A DNA stretch of 64,000 nt from Gloeocapsopsis dulcis (GTDB lineage: Bacteria; Cyanobacteriota; Cyanobacteriia; Cyanobacteriales; Chroococcidiopsidaceae), in the NCBI RefSeq assembly GCF_032163395.1, contig NZ_CP119968.1, positions 3,312,001 to 3,376,000 of the forward strand. The letters are read 5' to 3'. Below, in pieces: positions 1 to 9,232 of the stretch. A model generated the notes under the pieces. That model saw nothing but the letters and a program-made list of their open reading frames with translations, was not told the DNA's origin and made no database searches. The position numbers and the translations under genes are program-made. Numbering within the stretch: position 1 is the first letter of the stretch; every line of letters begins with the position of its first letter.

Positions 1-274
1 GTAGTTGAGTTTGAGTTAAGGTGCCAGAAGGCTGAAATTGCTTAACAACACAGCGTCGCATTCCTGGAGTATAGCGATCGCGAGCTAAGAATGCTGCGCC
101 AAAACCCCCTTTGCCAAGTAATTTTAACGGTAGATAGCGTCCGACTAAGATCAACGGCATTCCGCAAGCAGTGCAGTATTTTTGTTGAATCGTTTTTAGC
201 GTTGCGCTATCATCTAAATCCGCAAAATAATTTTGGGGGCGAGAACAACCAGAACGAGTGCAGAAGATTTCCAT
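1..274 (-). CDS. Serine/threonine protein kinase, N-terminus (partial)
   Basis: Partial gene running off the left edge; 91 codons are visible from ATG at 274. The first 45 residues carry a zinc-ribbon-like pair of cysteine motifs (CTRSGC near residue 5 and YCTACG near residue 34). A kinase glycine-rich loop (LLGKGGFGAAFLARD) and the VAIK-type lysine segment (CVVKQF) follow. This layout, a short Cys-rich head directly followed by the kinase domain, is common in cyanobacterial Hanks-type kinases. The rest of the catalytic domain lies outside the window, so activity and any C-terminal sensor domain cannot be judged. It is transcribed in the same direction as the LysR gene to its right but is separated by about 50 bp. 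Confidence 0.8.
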   Translation of the reverse strand, partial: MEIFCTRSGCSRPQNYFADLDDSATLKTIQQKYCTACGMPLILVGRYLPLKLLGKGGFGAAFLARDRYTPGMRRCVVKQFQPSGTLTQTQL

Positions 275-326
275 GAATCGAGATTGGGGCTAAAGATTGT
301 TTTAACACCAAATTCCCATCATGCAA

Positions 327-1337
327 CTATCCTCCAGCTGAGCTTGGCGTGACTTCTTCTTCATCAAAATCAGGTACGATTGGGCGTTGCGATTTCAACA
401 CATCCTTATTCCAGCCTGGTTTAGCAAATTGCGGTAAAATTTCGTTGATGAATGCTTCTGCGGCTTTAGAGCGGTAACGGTTCGGGTTAACAATGACCGA
501 CAACGTCCGCTTGACAACTACACCTTCAATATTGGCACGATGCAATCCTCCCATTTGCAATTCTTTAGCGATCGCTGTAATCGAAACGAAGGCAGCTCCC
601 AGCCCTGATTGCACGGCATTTTTGATCGCTTCAATCGAGTTGAGTTCCATTTCAATTTTGAGACGACGTGTATCAATATCACAGCGCGTTAGTACTTGGT
701 CGATCACCTTACGAATTGTGGATTGTGAGTCAAGGGCAATAAATTGTAACTTGTAAAGATCGTCTTTGTAGATTGTGTCTAGCTTCGCAAAGGGATGAGA
801 CATTGGTAAAATCAGTGCTAGCTCATCTTCCGCATAGGGAATTATTTCTAGTGAGTCTTGCAATTCAGTTGGTACTTCACCGCCAATAATAGCCAGATCG
901 ACTTGTCCATTGGCTACACTCCAAGCTGTACGCCTTGTGGAATGAACGTGCAACTGAACTGCCACATCAGGATACTGTCGTCGGAACAAACCAATCATCC
1001 TTGGTAACAGGTAAGTTCCTGTTGTTTGCGAGGCACCGACGATTAACGTACCGCCTTGGAGGTTTTGGAGGTCTTCAATAGCGCGACAGGTTTCCTGGCA
1101 AAGCGTGAGAATTTTCTCACCATAGCTGAGGAGGAGATAACCTGCTTCTGTTAGTTGTGCTCGGCGTCCTCCTCTGTCGAACAAAGGGACATCCAACTGT
1201 CGCTCTAAGTTTTGCACTTGGAGACTCACAGCAGGCTGCGAGACGTAGAGACTATCAGCGGCACGCTTGAAGCTCCCTTCGGCAGCGATCGCTTTGAGAA
1301 TGCGTAACTGATCTAATGTGAACGGAAGGTCAGACAT
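327..1337 (-). CDS. rbcR: LysR-type regulator of RuBisCO operon, RbcR
   Basis: LysR-family transcription factor of 336 residues, matching RbcR (Ycf30), which controls rbcLS and carbon-fixation genes in cyanobacteria. The N-terminal winged helix-turn-helix begins [20 protein letters not shown] and includes the recognition segment [15 protein letters not shown]. The effector-binding domain follows ([33 protein letters not shown]). An upstream in-frame start at 1454 would add 39 residues without family resemblance; the ATG at 1337 begins exactly where RbcR homologues start, so I chose it. The gene is divergent from the NnrU gene; the shared region of about 200 bp should hold both promoters and LysR sites. 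The NDH-1 genes ndhF and ndhD lie about 2 kb away, fitting a link between carbon and redox status. Confidence 0.93.
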   Translation of the reverse strand: MSDLPFTLDQLRILKAIAAEGSFKRAADSLYVSQPAVSLQVQNLERQLDVPLFDRGGRRAQLTEAGYLLLSYGEKILTLCQETCRAIEDLQNLQGGTLIVGASQTTGTYLLPRMIGLFRRQYPDVAVQLHVHSTRRTAWSVANGQVDLAIIGGEVPTELQDSLEIIPYAEDELALILPMSHPFAKLDTIYKDDLYKLQFIALDSQSTIRKVIDQVLTRCDIDTRRLKIEMELNSIEAIKNAVQSGLGAAFVSITAIAKELQMGGLHRANIEGVVVKRTLSVIVNPNRYRSKAAEAFINEILPQFAKPGWNKDVLKSQRPIVPDFDEEEVTPSSAGG

Positions 1338-1541
1338 ACAGCTAAACCCACGAAGATGAAAGGAGACTTCAGGCAACCAATCTGGCTTAGGGGTCATACC
1401 TAGATGGTTCATAGCCTGCTTGTTTAGGAGACTTAATCTAGTTGACACTATCACAACTCATTCTGATTAAATCGATCCTGTTGAATACTTTGTGCTATTG
1501 GTTGTACTGCACGCTAGTTTTCTTCTAACAACTTTATTTAC

Positions 1542-2255
1542 ATGATTTTCGCTTGGTGGACGCCCAGTCATTTCATCATGCTGGGGCTTTTAATCGGATT
1601 TGCGATCGCTCACAGTGGTTTAGCAGCATTGCGACCTTGGGCAGAAAAACGCATTGGTGCGCGACTTTATCGTATTGTCTTTGCTTTGGTAAGTTTGCCA
1701 TTGGCAGTTGTTTTAATCATTTACTTTATCAATCACAGGTACGAAGGCTGGCAGTTGTGGCAAGTCCAAGGAGTTCCAGGGGTAGAATCAGTCGTTTGGG
1801 TGTTGTCAGCTATTTCTTTTTTATTCCTTTATCCAGCTACGTTCAATCTACTAGAAATTGCCGCCATTCAGAAACCCCAAGTTCATCTTTATGAAACTGG
1901 CATTATTCGCGTTACTCGTCATCCACAAATGGTAGGTCAAATTATCTGGTGCATTGCCCATACCCTGTGGTTGGGAACAACGTTTACACTCGTGACTTCT
2001 GTAGGACTCGTCCTGCATCATTTATTTGGAGTTTGGCATGGCGATCGCCGCTTAACAAATCGTTACGGAGAAGCTTTTACTAGCGTCAAAGACCGGACAT
2101 CCATAATTCCTTTTCTGGCGATTATTCAAGGCAAACAAACGCTTAAACTTCAAGAATTTCTCCGCCCTGCTTACCTGGGTGTTGCCGTTTTTGTCCTTTT
2201 AGTGTGGTGGTCTCACCCACTTTTCATTCAAGCAACTGGTAAAGTCAATTGGTGA
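1542..2255 (+). CDS. NnrU-family membrane protein, zeta-carotene isomerase (Z-ISO)-like
   Basis: Polytopic membrane protein of 237 residues in the NnrU family. Hydrophobic segments lie near residues 10-30, 42-62, 80-102, 130-160 and 205-225. Conserved histidine features are visible: IAHSG near residue 24, VTRHPQMVGQIIWCIAHT near residue 125 and VLHHLFGVWHGDRR near residue 157. The plant heme enzyme 15-cis-zeta-carotene isomerase belongs to this family, so a role in carotenoid isomerisation is plausible, but the same family includes denitrification-linked NnrU, and sequence alone does not decide. It is a single gene divergent from rbcR. Confidence 0.8.
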   Translation: MIFAWWTPSHFIMLGLLIGFAIAHSGLAALRPWAEKRIGARLYRIVFALVSLPLAVVLIIYFINHRYEGWQLWQVQGVPGVESVVWVLSAISFLFLYPATFNLLEIAAIQKPQVHLYETGIIRVTRHPQMVGQIIWCIAHTLWLGTTFTLVTSVGLVLHHLFGVWHGDRRLTNRYGEAFTSVKDRTSIIPFLAIIQGKQTLKLQEFLRPAYLGVAVFVLLVWWSHPLFIQATGKVNW

Positions 2256-2580
2256 GCTAAGCTGCCAAAGGGATGGACGTTGTTTACCTACAGCGATCGC
2301 CAAACACATGTACTTTTAAAATGTTAGTTTGCTTGAGCGCGAATTTATCAAAACCTCTACAACAATTGATCCCACCATTTTACCTATAAATTGTAAATTG
2401 AAAAGTTTTGTGTACCAGCTGATCCCAAACTGATGTAGTATGGTTCAAATAAGCTACTAAAAATTAGCAGTTAGTCTCTTCTCAAGGATTACTGTTGTCA
2501 AATTTTTAATACATACTTTTTCAACTGCTAAGGTTAGGTAGCTAATTTAAGAAAACTCAATAAATTTACTTAGAGGAAAC
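2256..2580. other. Intergenic region, no gene seen
   Basis: A 325-bp A+T-rich gap between the NnrU gene and the thioredoxin gene. I see one HIP1-like octamer near its start and no open frame of note, tRNA or strong hairpin. It should contain the thioredoxin promoter. AGAGGAAAC directly before the ATG at 2581 is a plausible ribosome binding site. Confidence 0.5.
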
Positions 2581-2979
2581 ATGGTGTTGTCGGTTAGTGA
2601 GCGGACATTTACTCAAGAAGTTTTACAATCTCCTGTTCCTGTTCTTGTACATTTTTGGGCACCTTGGTGTGGTCTGTGCCGCAACATCGAACCTTTACTA
2701 TTACAGTTCCAAACTCAGTGGGGTCATCAAATTAAAGTTGTTGGCATCAATGCTGACGAAAACTTTAAACTTGCTAACTCCTTTCGTCTCACTACCCTAC
2801 CAACATTAATCCTGCTCGAAGATGGTAATCCTAAGCGGCGATGGGAGAGTTTACGTGGGCGGGAAGAACTCCGTGCGGAACTAGAAAAAATCCAACTTTT
2901 CTATAGTGAAAATCAACTTTATTCTATTGCTAGAGTAAACTCATCTTTTACTCCTGAGTGGGAGCGTCGTTTGGCTTAA
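2581..2979 (+). CDS. Thioredoxin-family protein
   Basis: Small single-domain thioredoxin of 132 residues. The active site is FWAPWCGLCRNIEP near residues 24-37, with WCGLC in place of the usual WCGPC. The cis-proline loop is LTTLPTLILLEDG near residues 71-83. No signal peptide is visible, so it should act in the cytosol on protein disulfides. The CGLC variant may shift redox potential or partners. About 20 residues extend beyond the core at the C-terminus. The gene stands alone between repeat-rich spacers. Confidence 0.88.
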   Translation: MVLSVSERTFTQEVLQSPVPVLVHFWAPWCGLCRNIEPLLLQFQTQWGHQIKVVGINADENFKLANSFRLTTLPTLILLEDGNPKRRWESLRGREELRAELEKIQLFYSENQLYSIARVNSSFTPEWERRLA

Positions 2980-3012
2980 GCTAAAGAAGCTGGAGGAGAC
3001 TAGGAGTTACTC

Positions 3013-3122
3013 GTAATCAGTGTTGAGTGTTGAGCTGAAGAGAGTGTTGAGTGTTGAGTTATGAGTTATTTCTTCAATTCAAAACTCAACACTCAAAACT
3101 AGCTACTAGCCACTAGTCACTC
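3013..3122. repeat. Intergenic low-complexity repeat, GAGTGTTGAGT type
   Basis: Tandem and inverted copies of GTGTTGAGT/ACTCAACACT lie between the thioredoxin gene and ndhF, ending with CTAGCTACTAGCCACTAG. The left half (GAGTGTTGAGTGTTGAG) is complementary to the right half (CTCAACACTCAAAACT), so the RNA could fold into an imperfect hairpin. Related strings recur at 10571-10640 and 61370-61445. Such heptamer-type repeats are common in cyanobacterial spacers. Confidence 0.6.
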
Positions 3123-3265
3123 ATCAGTCGCTTGGCTCAAAACTGACAGCTATTTTCGGAATCCCACTGAGATTTCAGTCAAGTGGGTTATTTTATGATA
3201 AAAACCTTATGTCACAATTGTTAACAGTTTGGTCAAAATAGAAAAGAATTATATAGGCGTCAGTG

Positions 3266-5347
3266 ATGGAAGCAATCTATCAGTATGCCTGGCTCGTTCC
3301 GGTATTACCTTTGGTCGGGGCAATGCTGGTCGGTCTTGGGTTAATCTCGTTTAATCAGGTGACGAACCGCGCGCGGCAATTAAACGCGGTGTTTGTCGTC
3401 TCCTTGCTAGGTGCAGCAATGTTTCTATCAGTGGCATTGCTTGTTAGTCAATTTCAAGGACACGCGCCTTATGTCCGCACGTTAGAATGGGCAGCCGCAG
3501 GAAACTTTCACCTGACAATGGGCTATACTATTGACCACCTCACAGCCCTGATGTTGGTGATAGTCACCACAGTGGCTTTGTTGGTGATGGTATACACCGA
3601 CGGCTACATGGCTCACGATCCAGGATATGTACGCTTTTACGCATATCTGAGTCTATTTAGCTCATCGATGTTGGGCTTGGTTGTTAGCCCCAACATTGTG
3701 CAAATTTATATTTTTTGGGAACTGGTAGGTATGTGTTCGTACCTACTTGTAGGCTTTTGGTACGATCGCCAAGCAGCAGCAGATGCGTGCCAGAAAGCAT
3801 TTGTCACCAACCGCGTCGGTGATTTTGGTTTACTCCTAGGAATTTTGGGGCTGTACTGGGCGACTGGTAGCTTTGAATTTGAAGCAATCGGCGATCGCTT
3901 GCAAATGTTGGTAGAAACAGGTTCGCTAAGTAGTCTACTTGCCGGACTATTTGCAATTTTGGTTTTCTTAGGTCCTGTCGCCAAATCAGCGCAATTTCCA
4001 CTGCACGTCTGGCTACCGGATGCAATGGAAGGTCCAACTCCGATCTCGGCATTAATCCACGCAGCGACAATGGTTGCGGCTGGAGTATTTCTAATTGCGC
4101 GGATGTACCCAGTTTTTGAAGGTATACCCGCAGCAATGAATGTCATTGCTTACACAGGTGCCTTTACAGCGTTTCTTGGCGCAACGATCGCCATCACGCA
4201 AAACGACATTAAAAAAGGCTTAGCCTACTCCACAATTTCCCAGTTGGGATATATGGTAATGGCAATGGGTGTAGGGGCATATAGTGCGGGGTTGTTCCAC
4301 CTCATGACCCACGCCTATTTTAAAGCAATGCTGTTTCTTGGTTCTGGCTCTGTCATTCACGGCATGGAAGCAGTCGTAGGACACGATCCAGCCTTGGCAC
4401 AAGATATGCGGATGATGGGAGGACTGCGGAAATTCATGCCAATTACCGCCATTACCTTCTTGATTGGTACATTAGCAATCAGTGGTATTCCACCCTTTGC
4501 AGGCTTTTGGTCCAAAGATGAAATTCTCGGTTCTGCCTTTGCGGCAAATCCCTTTTTATGGTTTGTCGGTTGGGCAACTGCCGGAATCACAGCTTTCTAT
4601 ATGTTTCGGATGTATTTTTCCACATTTGAAGGCAAATTTCGGGGGAATCAAACCGAAATTAGGCAAAAGCTAAAATCTGCCGCAGCGAATTCACTGATGA
4701 GTCCTTCTCCCCTTGCGCCTAACTTTGGTCCTGGGGCTATGGACACAAGAGAACTAGCAACTTTATCTGATTCTCACGATCATGGACATAGCGAACATCC
4801 CCATGAGTCACCGTGGACGATGACGTTACCACTAATTGCTCTGGCAATTCCTTCTATCCTCATTGGTTTGGTAGGAACGCCTTATGCTAACTACTTTGAG
4901 GAGTTCATTTATCCTCCAAGTGAAACATTAGCAGAAGTGATGGAAAAAGTTGGCGAATTCGATCAAACAGAGTTTTTCATCATGGCAGGCAGTTCAGTAG
5001 GTATTTCCTTGATTGGAATTACCCTAGCGTCCCTGATGTACTTATTTGGTAGGATTGATCCAGCAGCGATCGCCTCTTCAATCAAGCCCCTTTATGAACT
5101 TTCCCTCAACAAGTGGTACTTTGATGACATTTACCACCGCTTCTTTGTCTTAGGTAGCCGTCGCTTAGCGCGACAAGTTATGGAAGTTGACTACCGTGTA
5201 GTTGATGGCGCGGTTAACTTAACAGGCTTTTTTACACTAATTAGCGGTGAAGGATTGAAGTACCTAGAAAATGGTCGCGCTCAATTCTATGCCCTGATCG
5301 TTTTTGGGGCTGTGTTAGGCTTGGTGATTGTTTTTGGTGTGACTTGA
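3266..5347 (+). CDS. ndhF: NAD(P)H-quinone oxidoreductase subunit 5 (NdhF1)
   Basis: Large antiporter-like membrane subunit of the photosynthetic NDH-1 complex in the thylakoid membrane, taking part in cyclic electron flow and respiration with proton pumping. The 693-residue protein has about 15 membrane segments and the NuoL/ND5 core, including WELVGMCSYLLVGFWY near residue 150 and FPLHVWLPDAMEGPTPISAL near residue 245, with conserved Lys (GPVAKSA) and His. A soluble His-rich loop (SHDHGHSEHPHESPW) sits near residue 505. A GTG at 3263 is in frame directly upstream; I chose the adjacent ATG. ndhD follows after a 95-bp spacer and is probably cotranscribed. With ndhD1-type ndhD and no cupA beside it, the pair fits the constitutive NDH-1L complex rather than the CO2-uptake NDH-1MS. 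Confidence 0.95.
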   Translation: MEAIYQYAWLVPVLPLVGAMLVGLGLISFNQVTNRARQLNAVFVVSLLGAAMFLSVALLVSQFQGHAPYVRTLEWAAAGNFHLTMGYTIDHLTALMLVIVTTVALLVMVYTDGYMAHDPGYVRFYAYLSLFSSSMLGLVVSPNIVQIYIFWELVGMCSYLLVGFWYDRQAAADACQKAFVTNRVGDFGLLLGILGLYWATGSFEFEAIGDRLQMLVETGSLSSLLAGLFAILVFLGPVAKSAQFPLHVWLPDAMEGPTPISALIHAATMVAAGVFLIARMYPVFEGIPAAMNVIAYTGAFTAFLGATIAITQNDIKKGLAYSTISQLGYMVMAMGVGAYSAGLFHLMTHAYFKAMLFLGSGSVIHGMEAVVGHDPALAQDMRMMGGLRKFMPITAITFLIGTLAISGIPPFAGFWSKDEILGSAFAANPFLWFVGWATAGITAFYMFRMYFSTFEGKFRGNQTEIRQKLKSAAANSLMSPSPLAPNFGPGAMDTRELATLSDSHDHGHSEHPHESPWTMTLPLIALAIPSILIGLVGTPYANYFEEFIYPPSETLAEVMEKVGEFDQTEFFIMAGSSVGISLIGITLASLMYLFGRIDPAAIASSIKPLYELSLNKWYFDDIYHRFFVLGSRRLARQVMEVDYRVVDGAVNLTGFFTLISGEGLKYLENGRAQFYALIVFGAVLGLVIVFGVT

Positions 5348-5349
5348 TG

Positions 5350-5434
5350 TAGGAGCGAGGGGCGAGGGGCGAGGGGCGAGTAGAAATGTCAACGCCCAAG
5401 TTCCCTACTCCCTACTCTCTACTCCCTACTCCCT
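5350..5434. repeat. Intergenic repeat of GAGGGGC and CTCCCTA units
   Basis: Between ndhF and ndhD, three GCGAGGGGC-like units are followed by four CTACTCCCTACTC-like units. The G-rich and C-rich halves could pair in the transcript. The same GAGGGGCGAGGGGC string recurs at 61325 and, shorter, at 15551. These are dispersed cyanobacterial spacer repeats, not a CRISPR. Confidence 0.55.
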
Positions 5435-5442
5435 AGTTAACT

Positions 5443-7017
5443 ATGAATACCGCTAATTTTCCCTGGCTGACGACGATAATTTTGTTGCCGATCGCCGCGT
5501 CACTGTTAATTCCATTCTTACCAGATAAAGACGGTAAAACAGTACGCTGGTACTCCCTAGTCGTGGGATTGATTGATTTTGCACTGATTGTTTGGACGTT
5601 TTATTCTCAGTACGATTTTGCTAATCCCAATTTACAGCTAGTGGAAAGTTACCCCTGGGTGCCGCAGCTAGACTTAAATTGGTCTGTGGGCGTAGACGGC
5701 TTGTCAATGCCTTTAGTTATTCTTACTGGGTTTATTACGACGCTAGCAATGTTAGCGGCTTGGCCTGTTACTCTCAAGCCGCGCTTGTTTTACTTTTTGA
5801 TGCTGGCAATGTACGGCGGTCAGATCGCCGTTTTTGCTGTCCAGGATATGCTACTGTTCTTCCTAGTATGGGAACTCGAACTCATCCCCGTTTATCTACT
5901 GTTAGCAATTTGGGGCGGTAAAAAGCGGCAGTACGCAGCCACAAAGTTCATTTTGTACACTGCGGGCGGTTCGCTGTTTATTTTGGTTGCTGCCCTGACA
6001 ATGGCATTCTATGGCGATACCGTGACGTTTGATATGCGGGCGATCGCTGCAAAAGATTATGCCTTGAATTTTCAGTTATGGGTGTATGCGGCTTTCTTGA
6101 TTGCCTACGCGGTGAAACTCCCCATTTTCCCGCTACACACATGGCTACCTGATGCCCACGGTGAAGCTACCGCCCCAGTGCATATGTTACTGGCTGGAAT
6201 TCTCCTGAAAATGGGCGGCTATGCTTTATTTCGGATGAATGCAGGAATGCTACCTGATGCCCACGCTTATTTTGCGCCAGTGTTGGTTATTTTGGGTGTT
6301 GTCAATATTATCTACGCTGCACTGACGTCTTTTGCTCAGCGTAACCTCAAACGGAAAATTGCTTACTCTTCAATTTCCCACATGGGGTTTGTTGTCATTG
6401 GTCTTGCCTCATTCACTGACTTGGGGTTGAATGGTGCAATGCTACAAATGATCTCTCACGGCATGATTGGTGCGAGTTTATTCTTCCTGGTTGGAGCAAC
6501 TTACGATCGCACCCATACCCTAATGTTGGATGAAATGGGCGGTGTTGGACAGAAAATGCAGAAGATGTTCGCCATGTGGACAACTTGTGCGATGGCTTCC
6601 TTAGCTTTACCTGGAATGAGTGGTTTTGTCGCAGAGTTGATGGTATTCGTCGGCTTTGCCAATAGCGACGCCTATAGCCCCACGTTTAAAATCATCGTAG
6701 TCTTTCTCATGGCAGTTGGTGTGATTTTAACGCCAATTTACTTATTATCAATGCTCCGCGAGATCTTCTACGGACCAGAAAATAAGGAATTGGTTTCTCA
6801 TGAAGCCTTGATTGATGCAGAACCCCGCGAAGTGTTTATTATTGCTTGTTTGTTAGTACCAATCATTGGAATTGGTTTGTATCCTAAAATCCTGACTCAA
6901 GTCTATGACGCTACAACAATTCAGTTAACTGAAAGGTTGCGTGATTCTGTACCTACTCTTGTTTCTCAAGAATCCCCTACCTTGTCATTGCGCGCACCAG
7001 ATCTTAGTCATAAGTAA
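5443..7017 (+). CDS. ndhD: NAD(P)H-quinone oxidoreductase chain 4 (NdhD1)
   Basis: Antiporter-like subunit (NuoM/ND4 homologue) of NDH-1, 524 residues with about 14 transmembrane segments. Conserved elements include [17 protein letters not shown] near residue 142, [18 protein letters not shown] near residue 224 and [13 protein letters not shown] near residue 307. These carry the Glu and Lys residues of the proton channel. It should sit next to NdhF in the membrane arm. The soluble C-terminal tail of about 40 residues is poorly conserved. It follows ndhF in the same direction and is closed by two hairpin terminators, which marks the end of the operon. Confidence 0.95.
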   Translation: MNTANFPWLTTIILLPIAASLLIPFLPDKDGKTVRWYSLVVGLIDFALIVWTFYSQYDFANPNLQLVESYPWVPQLDLNWSVGVDGLSMPLVILTGFITTLAMLAAWPVTLKPRLFYFLMLAMYGGQIAVFAVQDMLLFFLVWELELIPVYLLLAIWGGKKRQYAATKFILYTAGGSLFILVAALTMAFYGDTVTFDMRAIAAKDYALNFQLWVYAAFLIAYAVKLPIFPLHTWLPDAHGEATAPVHMLLAGILLKMGGYALFRMNAGMLPDAHAYFAPVLVILGVVNIIYAALTSFAQRNLKRKIAYSSISHMGFVVIGLASFTDLGLNGAMLQMISHGMIGASLFFLVGATYDRTHTLMLDEMGGVGQKMQKMFAMWTTCAMASLALPGMSGFVAELMVFVGFANSDAYSPTFKIIVVFLMAVGVILTPIYLLSMLREIFYGPENKELVSHEALIDAEPREVFIIACLLVPIIGIGLYPKILTQVYDATTIQLTERLRDSVPTLVSQESPTLSLRAPDLSHK

Positions 7018-7052
7018 CAAGCAAGATTCTAGAGTCTCAATTACGATTGATT

Positions 7053-7081
7053 AGGCAGGTTGTCAAAACCTGTCTTTTTTT
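7053..7081 (+). terminator. Rho-independent terminator after ndhD
   Basis: Stem AGGCAGGTT paired with AACCTGTCT (one G-T pair) around a five-base loop, followed by a run of seven T. It begins 36 bp after the ndhD stop and fits as the ndhF-ndhD terminator. Confidence 0.75.
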
Positions 7082-7137
7082 GTAGAACTCTTGCATGAAT
7101 CACAGATGTCCTTCGACTGAAGTCAGGGCTACTCAAG

Positions 7138-7197
7138 CACAGAGTCCACGGAAATGGACTTAGTTTATTTAGCAGCGAATTCATTCGCACTCGCATT
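7138..7197. repeat. Dispersed palindromic spacer repeat (GTCCACGG / GCGAATTCATTCGC)
   Basis: Contains an AGTCCACGG-AAA-TGGACT hairpin followed by TTTAGCAGCGAATTCATTCGC. A second copy of the same composite, with the hairpin first and GAATTCATTCGCC after it, lies at 55829-55873. Both lie just downstream of convergent or terminal genes. Similar hairpin plus GAATTCATTCGC units are widespread in cyanobacterial spacers. Confidence 0.6.
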
Positions 7198-7232
7198 CTA
7201 TTGCCAATTATTAAAGACAAATTCAGGTTATT

Positions 7233-7267
7233 GGCACTAGATCATTGCAATGATCTAGTGCCTTTTT
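7233..7267. terminator. Strong hairpin terminator between convergent genes
   Basis: A perfect inverted repeat, GGCACTAGATCATTG with its exact complement, is followed by five T. It lies between the converging ndhD and beta-helix genes. Its left flank is not A-rich, so it should terminate mainly plus-strand transcription, although the symmetrical stem may also slow transcripts from the other side. Confidence 0.8.
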
Positions 7268-7341
7268 GTATTTTTAATGACTTAGCTCAAAAAAGACTTT
7301 GGCATATTGCCACCAAAGCCTTGCCTGACTTCTGAAACTAC

Positions 7342-9081
7342 CTAAAGTTGCTCTACTGTACCTTTTAAACCACGACTATTAAGTAACTGCAAAACTTCAT
7401 CAGCATTTGCGCGATCGCCGAAGGCTCCTACCTGCATAAAGACTTTACCATTCGCAAACATCCGAAAAGCTCCAGGAACAAGCGATCGCACTAAGTCTTG
7501 CTTACTTTTATTTTCAGCTTCTATAATGACTCGATAACGCAACCCTAAAGCCGATTCGCGAGTGGGCGGAAGAGGTGGAGTACCAGGCGCAGGCGTTGTT
7601 CTTGGTAGTGTTATTTTTGGTAAGTTACGCGGGTTTCCTATGGGGATATTGCCATTAGGAACAGGAAGTAAATCGGCTTCGGTAATTTGTGCAGACTGCA
7701 ATACTGGGACATTTATTGTACCAACATTAGGATTTACTGGTGGTGGTAGGATAGTTGCGGAAGTTGTCGGTGGCGGTACAGTAATGGCGATCGCAGTATC
7801 AGAACCTGACGCTGGAGTTAACTGTGGAGGATTGGCGCGATTGTTTGCATTCGCTGGTGGTACAGGAATCACAATTGAATTTGTGGAAGTTGTTGTGACA
7901 ACTGGTGCCATCGTTGGTTTTGCAGTTGTGTTCGGTTGTACTACTCGCGGCGGCGTCTGAGGTATTGCCCCTAAATCGACTTTACCTGATAAATCAAGAT
8001 TCCCGACTGTACGGGCGTTAGCGGCTAAAGTATTACCGAATGCCGGAATTGTCTGACGTGCCGCCTTGCTGTTGATATCGTAACCTCCATTTTGGCGAAA
8101 TATGTTGCCTCCTGGTTGCGCAGCAGTGCCTAAATCAGGTTGGCTAGAAGCGATCGCTACCACACCATCTTCAATATTGCCCTCAATCGTGTTATTTCTG
8201 AGGATTGGTTGAGCTTGAGCTTGTACTACTACTCCTGCACGATTTTGTGTAATGCGATTACCCACTAATAATGGCGCGGCTTTCTGCGAAACATTGATCC
8301 CAAATCCAGTTTTTTCAAAGATATTCTCGCGGACTTCCGGTCGAGAGACGCCATAGATGGTAATACCGTTTGCCCCATTTTGATGAAAGTAATTGTTGCG
8401 AATCAGGGGTGAACTGTTACCCGTTACCGAAATGCCGTCATGGGTACTACCAGTAAATGTATTATCAATAATCGTGGGATTACTCGACTCGATCCACAAA
8501 CCATAACCCCGTGGATTGGAATTAGTGATTGTGACACCTGTCAGCACAGCTTGGTCTGCTCCCAGAATCGTCACATTTTGTCGCGCAAAAGTAGGGCTGA
8601 GGAAAACACCGCCACCTTGAATAATAATATTACTACCACGAGTTTGCGGATCGCCTTGAATCGCTACACCTGATTTGAGCTGGAGTGGAAAAGTCTCTCC
8701 AGTTTCGGCGCTGTATTTACCGCTTGCTAGCATAATAATGCTATTTGGCGCAGCTACCTTAAGTGCTTGAGTAATTGTTTTAAATGGGGCGCGATCGCTA
8801 CCATTGGCTTGAGCAGTGTTTTCTATGTTGGGGTTGACAAATAGCACTTTAGCTGGCGATATCTGATTGGGGCGCGATGCCAAGTGCAACAGTGGCAATT
8901 CTGACGATAAACCAATGTCACTGGCAGCAAGTAAAGCGATACTTGCTAGACCAATCGTAATTGTAGTGGAACTTAGGTGAAAAATATTAGCTATGCTCAA
9001 TACAAGTATATTTACACTGCTACAAGGAGCAGGTTTGGGATAGGTATCAGGGCGGGTTAAATTCACGGCACTCCTCCGCAT
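7342..9081 (-). CDS. Exported DUF1565/right-handed beta-helix protein with SPOR-like C-terminus
   Basis: Protein of about 579 residues. The N-terminus has a hydrophobic segment near residues 25-55, reading as a late signal or membrane anchor. A DUF1565 segment follows (FVNPNIENTAQANGSDRAPF, then KTITQALKVAAPNSIIMLASGKY). Parallel beta-helix repeats of the form ITxNRAGVxVQ, IxxNTIEGNxxDGV span roughly residues 150-340. Next comes a Pro/Thr-rich linker (380-510). The end resembles a SPOR domain (FMQVGAFGDRANADEVLQLL), which binds peptidoglycan. GTG at 9084 and ATG at 9081 are adjacent; ATG is preferred. The beta-helix suggests carbohydrate binding or cleavage at the cell surface, substrate unknown. 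It is convergent with ndhD. Confidence 0.8.
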   Translation of the reverse strand: MRRSAVNLTRPDTYPKPAPCSSVNILVLSIANIFHLSSTTITIGLASIALLAASDIGLSSELPLLHLASRPNQISPAKVLFVNPNIENTAQANGSDRAPFKTITQALKVAAPNSIIMLASGKYSAETGETFPLQLKSGVAIQGDPQTRGSNIIIQGGGVFLSPTFARQNVTILGADQAVLTGVTITNSNPRGYGLWIESSNPTIIDNTFTGSTHDGISVTGNSSPLIRNNYFHQNGANGITIYGVSRPEVRENIFEKTGFGINVSQKAAPLLVGNRITQNRAGVVVQAQAQPILRNNTIEGNIEDGVVAIASSQPDLGTAAQPGGNIFRQNGGYDINSKAARQTIPAFGNTLAANARTVGNLDLSGKVDLGAIPQTPPRVVQPNTTAKPTMAPVVTTTSTNSIVIPVPPANANNRANPPQLTPASGSDTAIAITVPPPTTSATILPPPVNPNVGTINVPVLQSAQITEADLLPVPNGNIPIGNPRNLPKITLPRTTPAPGTPPLPPTRESALGLRYRVIIEAENKSKQDLVRSLVPGAFRMFANGKVFMQVGAFGDRANADEVLQLLNSRGLKGTVEQL

Positions 9082-9232
9082 CACGTTGGGAATATCAAAG
9101 CCAAGTGTGATGACAACGGCGATCTCGACGTTGATCTATGCTGCTTCTTATACAGCCGATGTCGCAGAAAAGCAATGGCATTAAACACTTGTTTTTGTAA
9201 ATTAAGTTAAATCATACTCAAATTGCTGAAAT

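Noticed and set aside
3013-3122. GTGTTGAGT repeats considered as CRISPR or attachment site
   Set aside because: Repeat words are short, irregular and dispersed in many spacers; no cas or integrase gene nearby.
7562-7960. A 132-codon plus-strand frame rich in Gly and Val opposite the beta-helix gene
   Set aside because: It is the mirror of the Pro/Thr-rich linker of the real minus-strand gene; composition is explained by that.
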